In this document: in pieces, positions 8,927-17,483 of the stretch
Layout: every line of letters begins with the position of its first letter
Numbering within the stretch: the first letter of the stretch is position 1
Assembly (NCBI RefSeq): GCF_018613065.1
Contig: NZ_JAGGQW010000017.1
Location: 1-64,000 of the forward strand
Direction of reading: 5' to 3'
From: Bacillus sp. ISL-7
GTDB taxonomy: Bacteria; Bacillota; Bacilli; Bacillales_B; DSM-18226
DNA: 64,000 nucleotides
Translations under genes and position numbers: made by a program
The notes under the pieces: model-generated
The model's input: the letters and a program-made list of their open reading frames with translations, nothing else
Databases searched by the model: none
Told to the model about the DNA's origin: nothing

Positions 8927-9322
8927 ATGTATGAGATTGATTCAAACAAATACCACGTGAGTTGTTTGCAATATCATATTGCATTTTTTACAAATAATTA
9001 CATAGTGCTAGAGAAAGAGGAAATAGACTTTATAAAGTCCTATTTTAGAAACGCCTCCACTCGTCATGAATTTAAAATCGTGGGAATGGAGATCCATGGG
9101 TACAGCGTTAGACTAGTTATCAATTGCAAAACGACTCATTACATACCCAATCTCATGAAAGCTCTAAAAGGTGGAACAGCAAGGTTTTTATATAAGGAGT
9201 TTCCGGAAACAAAAATAAAAAAGGGTGGTAGTCTGTGGGATCAAAGATATTTTATCTCAACTGACAATCGGCTGCTAGATAACTTGGTACAGGACTACAA
9301 GGATGAAAAAAGCCTTTCTTAA
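8927..9322 (+). CDS. IS200/IS605-type TnpA-like protein lacking the HUH motif
   Basis: 131-aa protein with the overall shape of a Y1 transposase (TnpA of IS200/IS605): N-terminal strand YHVSCLQYHIAFFTNN, the central hairpin, the LKGGTARFLYKEFP helix, LWDQRYFIST and a C-terminal helix with Tyr in VQDYKDEK. Where the family has the metal-binding His-hydrophobic-His (as in DHVHLL), this protein reads YSVRLV, so both histidines are gone while the candidate nucleophile Tyr may remain. Without metal binding, single-strand cleavage is not expected, so it is either decayed or repurposed as a DNA-binding protein. The frame is otherwise intact. ATG 8927 is chosen because the TTG at 8909 abuts the GGGAG; the start is uncertain. 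It lies directly upstream of the conjugation operon. Confidence 0.6.
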   Translation: MYEIDSNKYHVSCLQYHIAFFTNNYIVLEKEEIDFIKSYFRNASTRHEFKIVGMEIHGYSVRLVINCKTTHYIPNLMKALKGGTARFLYKEFPETKIKKGGSLWDQRYFISTDNRLLDNLVQDYKDEKSLS

Positions 9323-9467
9323 TAAGGAAGAATCCAATATAAGTCGGGGTTAAACTTCAATAAGAACAGTATTGAATCATAACTTTATGAAGTTATCCTT
9401 TTTCAAACATGACCAATTTTTATAGACCCTTTATAGCATCAGTTTTGACCAGAAAGGGGATTATCTT
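9323..9467 (+). promoter_or_regulatory. Upstream region of conjugation operon
   Basis: The 145-bp gap before the operon's first gene presumably holds its promoter. I see an AGAAAGGGGA ribosome site 7 nt before the TTG start at 9468 but no clear -35/-10 pair. Confidence 0.3.
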
Positions 9468-10568
9468 TTGAGAAACGATTCTATCGAAAGATCCGTTAAT
9501 GATTCCATGCTCACTATCGCCGATTACATTTTGCAAATGATCGAACAGACTAAAAGGCAACAAGAATTAGATATAAAAAGGCTCGTGGTTGGCAATGACC
9601 TTTCATTATTGAAGGAAGAGAGGGAAGAAGCTGAGTACGAACTGTATTACGCTTTAATAAAAGAACGGCAGCCAGATCTATTTCAAGTAAACGGAGACTT
9701 GGTAGAATCCTTTCCGGTCGAAAAAGATAAAAGTTTTCTTCAGATTTTTCATAAAAATGGTCAATTTTATGGTGTTTATAAACATGAGTCCAAAGAAGCT
9801 CACAAAGTCACTCATGTTTTTCAATCCAAAGAGGAAGTGCTTAGGAGCACGTTGGGAACCTACGAATTCGAAAAGTTCCGAGGGCAATCGTTCTTTCTTT
9901 CGAAAGACGGGAAGGTTTTTTCTCTTCAAGATAATAAGCAATTTCGACTCAATTTAGTAAAACCTTATAAAACCCTATTATTTTATGAAAGTATTGAACA
10001 AGCTCGAACCTTTGTTGTTAAAGAAGAACTGAAAATCGATCCGAAATTAAGGATACAATCTCTTCGTAGAACATTAGAGGAACATCATATTCCCTCTGAT
10101 CTTATAGGGAAGACTGTCACGTTAAACAGTATATCCAAAGATCATGAAGACGTTAGAATCTCCTTTGAAGAGGATGAAAAAGAAAGGTACATCAGGTTAC
10201 CTGACCTTGCTGAAAAATGGATGGAAAGAGTAAGAAACAATCAAAGAAGCCAAGTAGCGTTTGATGAACTTATCATGGATAGTCGTTCGATTGGAGAAGG
10301 TTTTCTTGCTTTTTATGGAATTGAGATAAATAAAGAGCTTCAAACAAGACAGCATGATTTTGAAGTGATTTCAAATACAGAAGGTTCGTACATTGGGAAG
10401 TTAAGTGGGAATGGTAGGGTAAAGAAACTATCACCTTACTTTTCTGAAGAGGAAGCAAAGAAACAATTAGAAAAATTGACTAATTATATTCAATTAGAAA
10501 AACAGAATGAAAGATACATAGGTAAAGAATCTGGTCCGACCATCGAATTCATGGGTAGATGTGAGTAA
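9468..10568 (+). CDS. Unknown protein, first gene of conjugation operon
   Basis: 366-aa soluble, highly charged protein, not recognised. It starts at TTG with a good AGAAAGGGG site. An N-terminal helical segment (about 10-65; ADYILQMIEQTKRQQELDIK, EEREEAEYELYYALI) could be a coiled coil. Two or three short repeats of a beta-rich unit follow (QIFHKNGQFYGVYKHESKEAHKV, QSFFLSKDGKVFSL, NTEGSYIGKLSGNGRVKKLSPYF). There is no signal peptide or membrane segment. Its stop overlaps a possible GTG of the next gene, and it sits in the position of the accessory first genes of trs-type transfer operons, so a cytoplasmic role in transfer or its control is possible. Confidence 0.65.
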   Translation: MRNDSIERSVNDSMLTIADYILQMIEQTKRQQELDIKRLVVGNDLSLLKEEREEAEYELYYALIKERQPDLFQVNGDLVESFPVEKDKSFLQIFHKNGQFYGVYKHESKEAHKVTHVFQSKEEVLRSTLGTYEFEKFRGQSFFLSKDGKVFSLQDNKQFRLNLVKPYKTLLFYESIEQARTFVVKEELKIDPKLRIQSLRRTLEEHHIPSDLIGKTVTLNSISKDHEDVRISFEEDEKERYIRLPDLAEKWMERVRNNQRSQVAFDELIMDSRSIGEGFLAFYGIEINKELQTRQHDFEVISNTEGSYIGKLSGNGRVKKLSPYFSEEEAKKQLEKLTNYIQLEKQNERYIGKESGPTIEFMGRCE

Positions 10569-10590
10569 TAATAAAGGGGGAAGAGGAATA

Positions 10591-10920
10591 GTGAAAACAC
10601 TAAAAAAATTACAACCAATACTTTTGTTTGCAGCTCTTATGGTAGGACTCTATCTCATACCGGAGCATGCTTTTGCTGCTGGGGAGGTTGAGGCGAAGGT
10701 GAAGGAAGGGCTAAAACAAATACAAGCATTTTTAACTGGCATTGTGGTGATCGTTGGTATCTGCGTGGGTGTCTGGATTATCATTAAAAAATTACCTGGC
10801 GTAGACGATCCGCATACGAAAAATGAAATGTTCCGAGGGGTAGGAATGGCACTTGCAGGGGTCGGGTTAGCATCGGCTCTTGTATGGATTGTTCCTTGGG
10901 TATATGGGTTATTCGCTTAA
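10591..10920 (+). CDS. VirB2/TrbC-like pilin-type membrane protein (CagC family-like)
   Basis: 109-aa small membrane protein. It has a signal peptide (about 1-30; PILLFAALMVGLYLI, ending EHAFAAG), a short amphipathic part (VKEGLKQIQAFLTGI), and two hydrophobic helices (GIVVIVGICVGVWIII and MALAGVGLASALVWIV) around a polar turn with KNEMFRG. This is the VirB2/TrbC pilin layout found at the start of Gram-positive type IV secretion operons. GTG 10591 has GGGGGAAGAGG just upstream and begins a proper signal peptide, so it is preferred over the GTG at 10561 that overlaps the previous gene. It probably forms a membrane part of the transfer channel. Confidence 0.75.
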   Translation: MKTLKKLQPILLFAALMVGLYLIPEHAFAAGEVEAKVKEGLKQIQAFLTGIVVIVGICVGVWIIIKKLPGVDDPHTKNEMFRGVGMALAGVGLASALVWIVPWVYGLFA

Positions 10921-10934
10921 TCGAGGTGGTAAGG

Positions 10935-11333
10935 ATGACTACTAAAGATGATGTGAAAGAAATACTTAAAGAATTATTAGGACAAGAAGATAAACGGAAG
11001 GGGAAAACGTTTGTTTTCCCTGACAATGTAAACCGATCTTATAACATAGTGAAAGGTTTATCGATTGGAAACTTTTTTAAATTTATTTTGCCGGCAGTTG
11101 TCATTGCAGCAGGAATCCTTCTTATTCCACCCTACTCATTAGGGTTTATGATGGTCAAAATGTTCTTTGTAGCATTGTTGCTATTAAGCTCTTTTACTTT
11201 TGCTGTTTTACGTCCCATTACATCTCGTCCAAATATAACCTACAGTAGCTATTTGAAACTAATTTTTAATTACAACAGTAGACAGAAGTTGTTCTTTATG
11301 AAACCGAATAAAAGGGATGATTTCCATGGCTAA
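10935..11333 (+). CDS. Conjugation membrane protein (TrsC/PrgI/VirB3-like)
   Basis: 132-aa protein with a charged N-terminus (1-45), two adjacent transmembrane helices (about 50-70, FFKFILPAVVIAAGILLI, and 73-95, GFMMVKMFFVALLLLSS) and a basic cytoplasmic tail. Small size, two central helices and a place directly before the VirB4-type genes match VirB3/PrgI/TrsC proteins, which anchor the VirB4 ATPase. GAGGTGG precedes the ATG by 5 nt. An earlier in-frame start at 10884 overlaps the pilin gene and is less likely. The stop overlaps the next gene. Confidence 0.7.
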   Translation: MTTKDDVKEILKELLGQEDKRKGKTFVFPDNVNRSYNIVKGLSIGNFFKFILPAVVIAAGILLIPPYSLGFMMVKMFFVALLLLSSFTFAVLRPITSRPNITYSSYLKLIFNYNSRQKLFFMKPNKRDDFHG

Positions 11334-11985
11334 CAATAAAAAGAAAATGGATAAAACCGAGTTTGACTATGAAGTGGACACCCTTGTAAAAAAGGGTCAA
11401 AGAACGATTCAAGATCTAAGCGTGATAGAAGGTATATATAAGGATTATGTACTTTTGAAAAATGGGTACTTAACTTCCATTTTGCAAGTAAGTGGTATCA
11501 ATATGGATTTATTAGCTGAGTATGAACAGAATCGCTTATTTGAAGACTATGGATCACTTTTAATGAGCCAAGTCCACGATCAAATACAAACCATCTCAAT
11601 GACTGTTCCCGTGGATTTGAGATCGTACAACTTAGGTTGGAAAAAACGATATCTTCAAGAACTTGAAAATAAAGAGAATGCCGGAAATGATTATAAGAGA
11701 AAATTAATCGCCTCATATATAGATCACTTCCAAGGTATCAGGGTTAAAGATGAAATGTCCACCAAACAACACTTTATTGTTATAAGGGAGAAAATGAACA
11801 AACGTACTTTTCAGGATTTAGAACGTGCGGAAAGTATTTTAACAAAAAAGGTGGAGGAAATATCAAACTCTTTACAATCTACTTTCGAGGCCTACGATAT
11901 AGCGATAAGAAAATTATCTGAAAAAGATACGTTAACTCTGCTTTACCGATACTTTGATTTTGAAATGTCGAAACTTTACGTTTAA
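11326..11985 (+). CDS. Conjugation protein, TrsD-like
   Basis: 219-aa soluble protein that begins 8 bp inside the previous gene. Segments such as IEGIYKDYVLLKNGYLTSILQVSGIN, FEDYGSLLMSQV and EMSTKQHFIVIREKMNK resemble the N-terminal, non-ATPase part of VirB4/TrsE proteins. In pSK41-type systems that part is encoded separately as TrsD immediately before TrsE, exactly as here. It ends FDFEMSKLYV. The likely role is as part of the VirB4 motor complex at the cytoplasmic membrane face. The identification rests mainly on position and segment similarity. Confidence 0.7.
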   Translation: MANNKKKMDKTEFDYEVDTLVKKGQRTIQDLSVIEGIYKDYVLLKNGYLTSILQVSGINMDLLAEYEQNRLFEDYGSLLMSQVHDQIQTISMTVPVDLRSYNLGWKKRYLQELENKENAGNDYKRKLIASYIDHFQGIRVKDEMSTKQHFIVIREKMNKRTFQDLERAESILTKKVEEISNSLQSTFEAYDIAIRKLSEKDTLTLLYRYFDFEMSKLYV

Positions 11986-12006
11986 CCACCCGGGAAGGAG
12001 AAAATC

Positions 12007-13980
12007 ATGCCCTTTTCTTTAGCAACACTTTTTCCATTGAAAAAACGTGAAAATAAACAAGAAGAACAGATGCAACAAAGCCATCAAGACTTGCTATATG
12101 GGGTTTTAGAGACAGAAGAGCTTAATTCTATCTATCCCTTTGTTTGGAAGGAAAATAAGAGTTTCATAGAAAGTGGAGGAAACTTCATTAAAGTGCTGGC
12201 CATTGTTTCTTATCCTAAAGAGCAAAAAGGAAACTGGCTTTCTGACTTGAAACGCTTGAAGGGAAACATTTCTTTTGTCCAATATTTAGAGCCTGCTAAC
12301 TCTGAGGGAATGATTAGTTATTACAATGACTCTATTAAAAATAAGGATGCTGAACTATTAAAAACAAGAGATCCAGCTACGCGTATCAGATTACAATCAG
12401 AACTTGATAGTGCCAGATACCAACTTAATCAGGTTTTAACCAACCGTTCTAACTTTATGTATCTCTACACGTACATTTTCATTCAAGCGATATCCCTAGA
12501 AGATTTAAAGACCTTAGAGGACAATGTCCAGAGGATTTGCACAAAATTAAGAATGAAAGCTTTAAACCCTCATTATGCTGCACCAATGGCTTTCTGGTCA
12601 GCTTTACCATTAGGCGATAATCAATTAAAAGATTATACCTATCAGATGTGCAACAGTGAAACAGCCTCTTCTTTTTTTCCATTTGATGATTCGGAAATTT
12701 GTTACCTATCCCCAAGGGCTCAAGTGGAAGGGATTAATAAGACAACCAATTCATTAGTAGCGATTGATTATTTAGATACGCATCGTACATTAAACCAAAA
12801 CATGGTCGTTATCGGAACATCCGGCGTTGGTAAATCAACATTTATGGTTCAGAAGATTCTTCGCTGCTTCGCAATGGGAATCAAAGTGTATATCATTGAT
12901 CCAGAAAGTGAATACTCCCATATCGTGAAAAGTCTCGGTGGAGAAGTGGTACACCTTAGCAGTAATAGTGCAACAAAGATCAATCCTTTGGAGATATTTT
13001 CAACAGAAATTACAGACACCGAAGATTTTAATACGGATGCAGAATTCGTCAGAGACCTTGTGAAACAGAAGGTCCAACGTCTTAAGGCGTTTTTTAAAGT
13101 TTTAAAAGCCGATTTAACACAGGTTGAATCTAGTATTTTAGACAAGACACTAACCCATCTTTATAATCGCTTTTCAATCAATGAAGAGATTGATTTTAAA
13201 AATCTGAAAGCCACTGATTATCCTACTCTTCAAGATTTTTACAATGATCTAGGGGAACTAAAGGAAAATGATATCGAACGGTATGAAAAAATCCAAGATT
13301 TTTATTTTATATTAGAAAGTTATGTTCATGGTTCAAACTCATTATTTAATGGTCACACGAATGTGAATATCAATAATTCCTTATTCTCCTTTAATTTAAA
13401 ATCACTTCAAAATGAAGTAGATGTACAGGCAGCCTGTTACTTTAACATTTTCGGCTTTCTCTGGGACGAAGTAACAAAAACAAAGGATGAGTTAATTTAT
13501 CTGTTTATTGATGAATTTCACTTCTTATCAAAAAATCCTGATTCTATGAGATTTTTCTATCAAGCGTATAAACGATTTAGGAAATACAATGCTGGAGCGA
13601 TTGCAGGTACACAACAAATTATTGATGTTCTAGATACCACTGATAACCTGGGGGCAGCGATGATTGAAAACAGCCATACAAAAGTATTTTTTGGTCTAGA
13701 CAATAAAGGGGTAGACGATGTAGTGAAAAAGATTAATCTATCCTTTTCTGATGAAGAGATTTCCTTATTACGTGCAAAACGACAAGGAGAAGCGTTAATT
13801 ACATATGGATCTCAACGTGCTTTTATCAGGGTGGAGCTTACACAAGAAGAACTTCGTCTTTGGAATAAAAAACGATATTTTGAAAAGTATGGGTTGGATC
13901 CTGACGAAATCCCAGACTATGAAGCTAGGAACGAAATGACTCCGATTGAAAAAGAGGAAGTACAAAATTTTGTACTGTAA
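12007..13980 (+). CDS. trsE: VirB4/TrsE-type conjugation ATPase
   Basis: 657-aa motor ATPase of the type IV secretion channel. Walker A GTSGVGKST is near residue 270 and the hydrophobic DxE Walker B (LFIDEFHFL) near residue 499. Between and after these are the VirB4 blocks YIIDPESEY, INPLEIF, the FFYQAYKRFRKYNAGAIAGTQQI stretch and the C-terminal region RQGEALITYGSQRAFIRV. No membrane helix is seen, so it would be docked through the VirB3-like protein. It follows trsD by 21 bp with GGGAAGGAG before the ATG, in a tight operon. Confidence 0.92.
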   Translation: MPFSLATLFPLKKRENKQEEQMQQSHQDLLYGVLETEELNSIYPFVWKENKSFIESGGNFIKVLAIVSYPKEQKGNWLSDLKRLKGNISFVQYLEPANSEGMISYYNDSIKNKDAELLKTRDPATRIRLQSELDSARYQLNQVLTNRSNFMYLYTYIFIQAISLEDLKTLEDNVQRICTKLRMKALNPHYAAPMAFWSALPLGDNQLKDYTYQMCNSETASSFFPFDDSEICYLSPRAQVEGINKTTNSLVAIDYLDTHRTLNQNMVVIGTSGVGKSTFMVQKILRCFAMGIKVYIIDPESEYSHIVKSLGGEVVHLSSNSATKINPLEIFSTEITDTEDFNTDAEFVRDLVKQKVQRLKAFFKVLKADLTQVESSILDKTLTHLYNRFSINEEIDFKNLKATDYPTLQDFYNDLGELKENDIERYEKIQDFYFILESYVHGSNSLFNGHTNVNINNSLFSFNLKSLQNEVDVQAACYFNIFGFLWDEVTKTKDELIYLFIDEFHFLSKNPDSMRFFYQAYKRFRKYNAGAIAGTQQIIDVLDTTDNLGAAMIENSHTKVFFGLDNKGVDDVVKKINLSFSDEEISLLRAKRQGEALITYGSQRAFIRVELTQEELRLWNKKRYFEKYGLDPDEIPDYEARNEMTPIEKEEVQNFVL

Positions 13981-13992
13981 AGGAAGGACATA

Positions 13993-15336
13993 ATGGTGAA
14001 AATCCAATTATTCGAATTCGGAACGTTATTTATTCATCAAAATAACCACTATCGTTTGGAAATACCTGCAAATAAGGTGTTGGCCGAAAGATCAGAAGAT
14101 TTAAAAGATCTTCAAGAAGATTCACCTTATTTCTTTACTCTACGTGATATAAAAAAAGAAAACGATCGATTTATTCTCGACTATGTGATGGAGGAAGATT
14201 ACCAATCACTCATTACAGCAAAAGAATATTCACGTGTACTGCGTCTGGCCTTAGTAAACGAGTTGTTGGAGATGGATCCGTTAAATAAAGTAAAAGAGAT
14301 AGTATTGATTCATCCCAGAAACATTTTCTTTAAAGATATGAAAACACTAAAGTTCCTATATAGAAGCAATCAATGGTTACCCTATGATGACCATATAGAA
14401 AAGCTGGAACAGTACAAAATTTTAATTATCTCTATGTTTTCACGTTTCACCTTTGAAAAATATAAACGAGAAAAAAGTAATCTCTTAAAAAAGGAAAAAG
14501 ATGAATTTCTATTTAGAATTGACAATGCTGAATCTGTTGAGGATTTGAAAGAATTGATTTCCAAGAGACTGCAGAAGGAAGAAACCAATCATTTCATCGG
14601 ATTGGAAACGGAACAACAAAAAACCAAGAAGCATAAGAGGATCATAGCGGGTATATCGATTGGGATTTGTACTGCTGCCGTTGCAGTAGCTCTATTTATT
14701 AACCAATCAGCAGTAAATAGAATTAAATCGGTCCATGCGGTTGAACTTAAAAAAGCAGAACAAGAATCAACGTTTTATAAAATGCTCAGTGAAGAAAAAC
14801 TCGATGAAGCCATTTCCTTTTTGAAAAAAAATAATGGCAGTAATAAGGAGATTGCGAATGTGTACCTTGAAAAGGGTGAGTATCAAAAGACAATTGATAC
14901 CGATAAACGTTTAATTAAACCCACTGTGGAGGCCTTATATAAAGCGAATAAAAAGGATGAAATACTAGGGTTAAAAGCTGAAAGTGATTATTTGGAGATT
15001 GAAAAGAAAATACTAACATATGATTATAGCACTTTGTTATCGATGCAAGCATTTGCAAAAGATAAAGACCAACAGCTTCGTATGGGCAAAGCCTTTACAG
15101 AACATGGAGATCTTGAAGATGCTAAAAGTTTAAATGAAAAGCTGAAAAGCAAAGAGTTAGAGATCGCTATTAGAAAAAAAGAATTGGAAAATCAAGTTGC
15201 TACGTTAGAACAACAAATAAAAGAGATTAACGAAAACGTAAAACCAGAAGTCAAACAAAAAGAGCTTGATTTCAAAAACAGGGAACTTGAAAACGCGATA
15301 GCCGAGATAGAGAAAATTAATAAAGAATTGTGGTGA
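13993..15336 (+). CDS. EssB/YukC-like bitopic protein in conjugation operon (TrsF position)
   Basis: 447-aa protein with one central transmembrane helix at about residues 217-236 (IIAGISIGICTAAVAVALFI). The N-terminal cytoplasmic domain of about 215 residues reads like the pseudokinase fold of EssB/YukC (FTLRDIKKENDRFILDYVMEEDY, YSRVLRLALVNELLEM, NIFFKDMKTLKFLYR). The C-terminal outside part is an alpha-helical repeat (FYKMLSEEKLDEAISFLKK, YLEKGEYQKTID) ending in a coiled coil (about 390-447). Length, helix position and both flanking domains match EssB (about 444 aa) of type VII secretion, although the operon is type IV. It occupies the trsF position between VirB4 and the cell-wall hydrolase. 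It may brace the channel across membrane and wall. The fold assignment needs a profile search. Confidence 0.65.
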   Translation: MVKIQLFEFGTLFIHQNNHYRLEIPANKVLAERSEDLKDLQEDSPYFFTLRDIKKENDRFILDYVMEEDYQSLITAKEYSRVLRLALVNELLEMDPLNKVKEIVLIHPRNIFFKDMKTLKFLYRSNQWLPYDDHIEKLEQYKILIISMFSRFTFEKYKREKSNLLKKEKDEFLFRIDNAESVEDLKELISKRLQKEETNHFIGLETEQQKTKKHKRIIAGISIGICTAAVAVALFINQSAVNRIKSVHAVELKKAEQESTFYKMLSEEKLDEAISFLKKNNGSNKEIANVYLEKGEYQKTIDTDKRLIKPTVEALYKANKKDEILGLKAESDYLEIEKKILTYDYSTLLSMQAFAKDKDQQLRMGKAFTEHGDLEDAKSLNEKLKSKELEIAIRKKELENQVATLEQQIKEINENVKPEVKQKELDFKNRELENAIAEIEKINKELW

Positions 15337-15341
15337 AATAA

Positions 15342-16397
15342 GTGGCAGCATTAGCCGCTGTTAAGGGGATTGTTTTTGTTGTTAGGAACTGGAAGGAAAT
15401 CACAGTAGGAGTCGTTTTCGCTTTCATACTCATGGCCGGTTTGCTGCTGGGAATGAATACCTCTGAACAACAGCCGATTGATAACATTAATTCACCATTT
15501 GGCGCAGCTGATGTCCCGCCAAATATTGCACAATGGAGAGGATTAGTTAGTGAATATACGAGCAAATATGGAATAGCAGAATACACAGATTTCCTTCTAG
15601 CTCTTATGTATCAAGAATTAGGGAATTCTCAAACGTTAGATATTATGCAAAGTTCTGAATCTGCTGGGCTGCCACCGAACTCTATACAAGATCCTGTGAT
15701 GTCCGTCAATTTTGGTGTTAAACATTTTAAATCAGTTTTACAACAAGGGCAAAAAACTGGAGTTGATTTTGCTGCTATCGTTCAATCTTATAATTTTGGT
15801 TCTGGTTACCTTAATTTTGTTGCCTCAAATGGAGGGAAACATTCAGTTGAATTAGCTCAATCGTTCTCCTTGAATCAATCTAGCAAACTAGGATGGAGCT
15901 GTTCGGATTGGAGAGCGCCTTACTGTTACGGCGACTTTACATATGTACAAAAAGTGATGGAAAATCTAATGCCTACCAGTATGGTTGTAGGTGGTGGAGA
16001 TGTTTCTCCATTGGGGGAACAAGCATTTAATGTGATTATTTCTGAAGCACAAAAATATGTAGGTTGGCCTTATGTATGGGGAGGTGCACACCCTAATACA
16101 GGATTTGATTGCTCAGGCTTTACACAATGGACATTTGCTCAGGCTGGCATAAAGCTACCTCGAACAGCTCAGGAACAGTACGATGTATCTTCAAAAATCT
16201 CACCTGCTGAAGCTAAGCCCGGCGACTTTGTCTTTTATACTGGTACATATGAGACCGACAAATACATCACACATATAGGCATATACATGGGAAACGGAAT
16301 AATGTTTGATTCAAATGGTTCAGGTATAGGAAACCATGACATTAATTCTCCTTACTGGCAATCCCATCTGGTTGGTTTTGGTAGAGTGATCCATTAG
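15342..16397 (+). CDS. Bifunctional lysozyme/NlpC-P60 cell-wall hydrolase (TrsG/CwlT-like)
   Basis: 351-aa membrane-anchored peptidoglycan hydrolase. A transmembrane anchor lies at about residues 20-38. A lysozyme-like muramidase domain follows at about 60-200 (LALMYQELGNSQTLDIMQSSE, VQSYNFGSGYLNF). The C-terminal NlpC/P60 endopeptidase domain is at about 225-351, with Cys in FDCSGF near residue 257 and His in THIGIYMG. This two-domain layout is that of CwlT, TrsG and VirB1-like proteins, which open the wall locally for the conjugation channel. GTG start 5 bp after the previous stop. Confidence 0.9.
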   Translation: MAALAAVKGIVFVVRNWKEITVGVVFAFILMAGLLLGMNTSEQQPIDNINSPFGAADVPPNIAQWRGLVSEYTSKYGIAEYTDFLLALMYQELGNSQTLDIMQSSESAGLPPNSIQDPVMSVNFGVKHFKSVLQQGQKTGVDFAAIVQSYNFGSGYLNFVASNGGKHSVELAQSFSLNQSSKLGWSCSDWRAPYCYGDFTYVQKVMENLMPTSMVVGGGDVSPLGEQAFNVIISEAQKYVGWPYVWGGAHPNTGFDCSGFTQWTFAQAGIKLPRTAQEQYDVSSKISPAEAKPGDFVFYTGTYETDKYITHIGIYMGNGIMFDSNGSGIGNHDINSPYWQSHLVGFGRVIH

Positions 16398-16409
16398 GAG
16401 GAAAACACC

Positions 16410-17006
16410 TTGATTAAAGTATTGGCTGTTCTGCTTGGAATATCTATTTTAGCAAATGTGATCTTGGGATTTATGTACATTGGTCAAAGAACAATGGTCA
16501 CCCAAGCAGAGGAAATAAACAAAGAAACCAAAAAACAGATGGTTCAGTTAAAAAACGAATCGCATAAAAAGGAAAAAGCACTTACTACCTTTCAACAGAA
16601 TGAAGCCTTTTATGAAATTGAACATAGTGAAGAGATTAAAAGTTTTGTAGATGGAACTTTTAGAGAATTATTTAATTACGATAACAAAAATTATGCTGCC
16701 CGTTTTGATCAGGTCCGCGATAAACTAGCAGAGTCCGTCATTTCAAAACTAAAAGCTTCTGGAGAAATGGGAAGTACACAAATTGAATTCAAAAATGAAG
16801 TGCAGGCTTTAAATGTCTATCTAAGTGCGGTTGAAAAGAACCAAGCAAAAGCTCTTGTAAACATGGAAACACAATACTCAGTGGGCGGAAGCCAATTCCC
16901 AAGAAAAAACCAAATGTATGAAGTAACGCTTGCTCAAAGCGGAGATAGATGGTTAGTTGATAAATTAGAGTTAATGGGATCTTTCGAACCCTTTGAAGAG
17001 AACTAG
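16410..17006 (+). CDS. Conjugation protein, TrsH/VirB8-like
   Basis: 198-aa protein with an N-terminal transmembrane helix (3-24; VLAVLLGISILANVILGFMYI), a short coiled coil (about 30-65) and a C-terminal extracellular domain of about 120 residues. That domain ends in a beta-sheet pattern (EVQALNVYLSAVEKNQAKALVNMETQYSV, YEVTLAQSGDRWLVDKLEL) typical of the NTF2-like fold of VirB8/TcpC assembly proteins. It starts at TTG behind a perfect AGGAGG. Likely a structural part of the channel on the outer side of the membrane. Confidence 0.7.
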   Translation: MIKVLAVLLGISILANVILGFMYIGQRTMVTQAEEINKETKKQMVQLKNESHKKEKALTTFQQNEAFYEIEHSEEIKSFVDGTFRELFNYDNKNYAARFDQVRDKLAESVISKLKASGEMGSTQIEFKNEVQALNVYLSAVEKNQAKALVNMETQYSVGGSQFPRKNQMYEVTLAQSGDRWLVDKLELMGSFEPFEEN

Positions 17007-17047
17007 TTATGCAGTGATTAAAAGGTAATCCAAAAGGAGAGAAACCC

Positions 17048-17482
17048 ATGAAAATGTTTGGACTACGCCTATTGTTAACGGTCTTTTTACTAATCCTTCT
17101 TGAACTAATCGTAATTAATATATCCGGAATTCTTCCGTTTATTGCAGCGCACCAGGATAATCTATCTGATGCTCCATATTTCGAATTTATAACGGATAAC
17201 CTACTGCATCCGATTGAGAATTCAACTCACATGATTGAAGAGAAAAATCCTCTTTTCTTCTTAGGTAGTGGGGCAGTTATCCTATTATACTTCTATGCTG
17301 TTTTTTTTATGAAAGGTGCTAAAGGTAAATATCAGTTAGCAGACAAATACGGTGTTCATGGATCAAGTAGATTCGCTCACAAGCATGAAATATTTAAACA
17401 TGGCGAGACAGTTAGGGTTCCAATAAAACAACTTATGAAAGATCTTGAAGCAAGTATGCTAGATACGAAAGGGGAGAAGTAA
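17048..17482 (+). CDS. N-terminal membrane part of split VirD4 coupling protein (TrsJ position)
   Basis: 144-aa protein with two transmembrane helices (about 3-30 and 75-93) separated by an outside loop. It then has YGVHGSSRFAHKHEIFKHGE, which corresponds to the HGSARWA-type sequence that follows the membrane helices in one-piece VirD4/TraG proteins. The ATPase domain is encoded by the next gene, 1 bp after this stop and in another frame, so the coupling protein is made as two chains. The same split into TrsJ and TrsK is known from pSK41-type plasmids, so this is probably natural and not a frameshift. Confidence 0.7.
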   Translation: MKMFGLRLLLTVFLLILLELIVINISGILPFIAAHQDNLSDAPYFEFITDNLLHPIENSTHMIEEKNPLFFLGSGAVILLYFYAVFFMKGAKGKYQLADKYGVHGSSRFAHKHEIFKHGETVRVPIKQLMKDLEASMLDTKGEK

Positions 17483-17483
17483 A

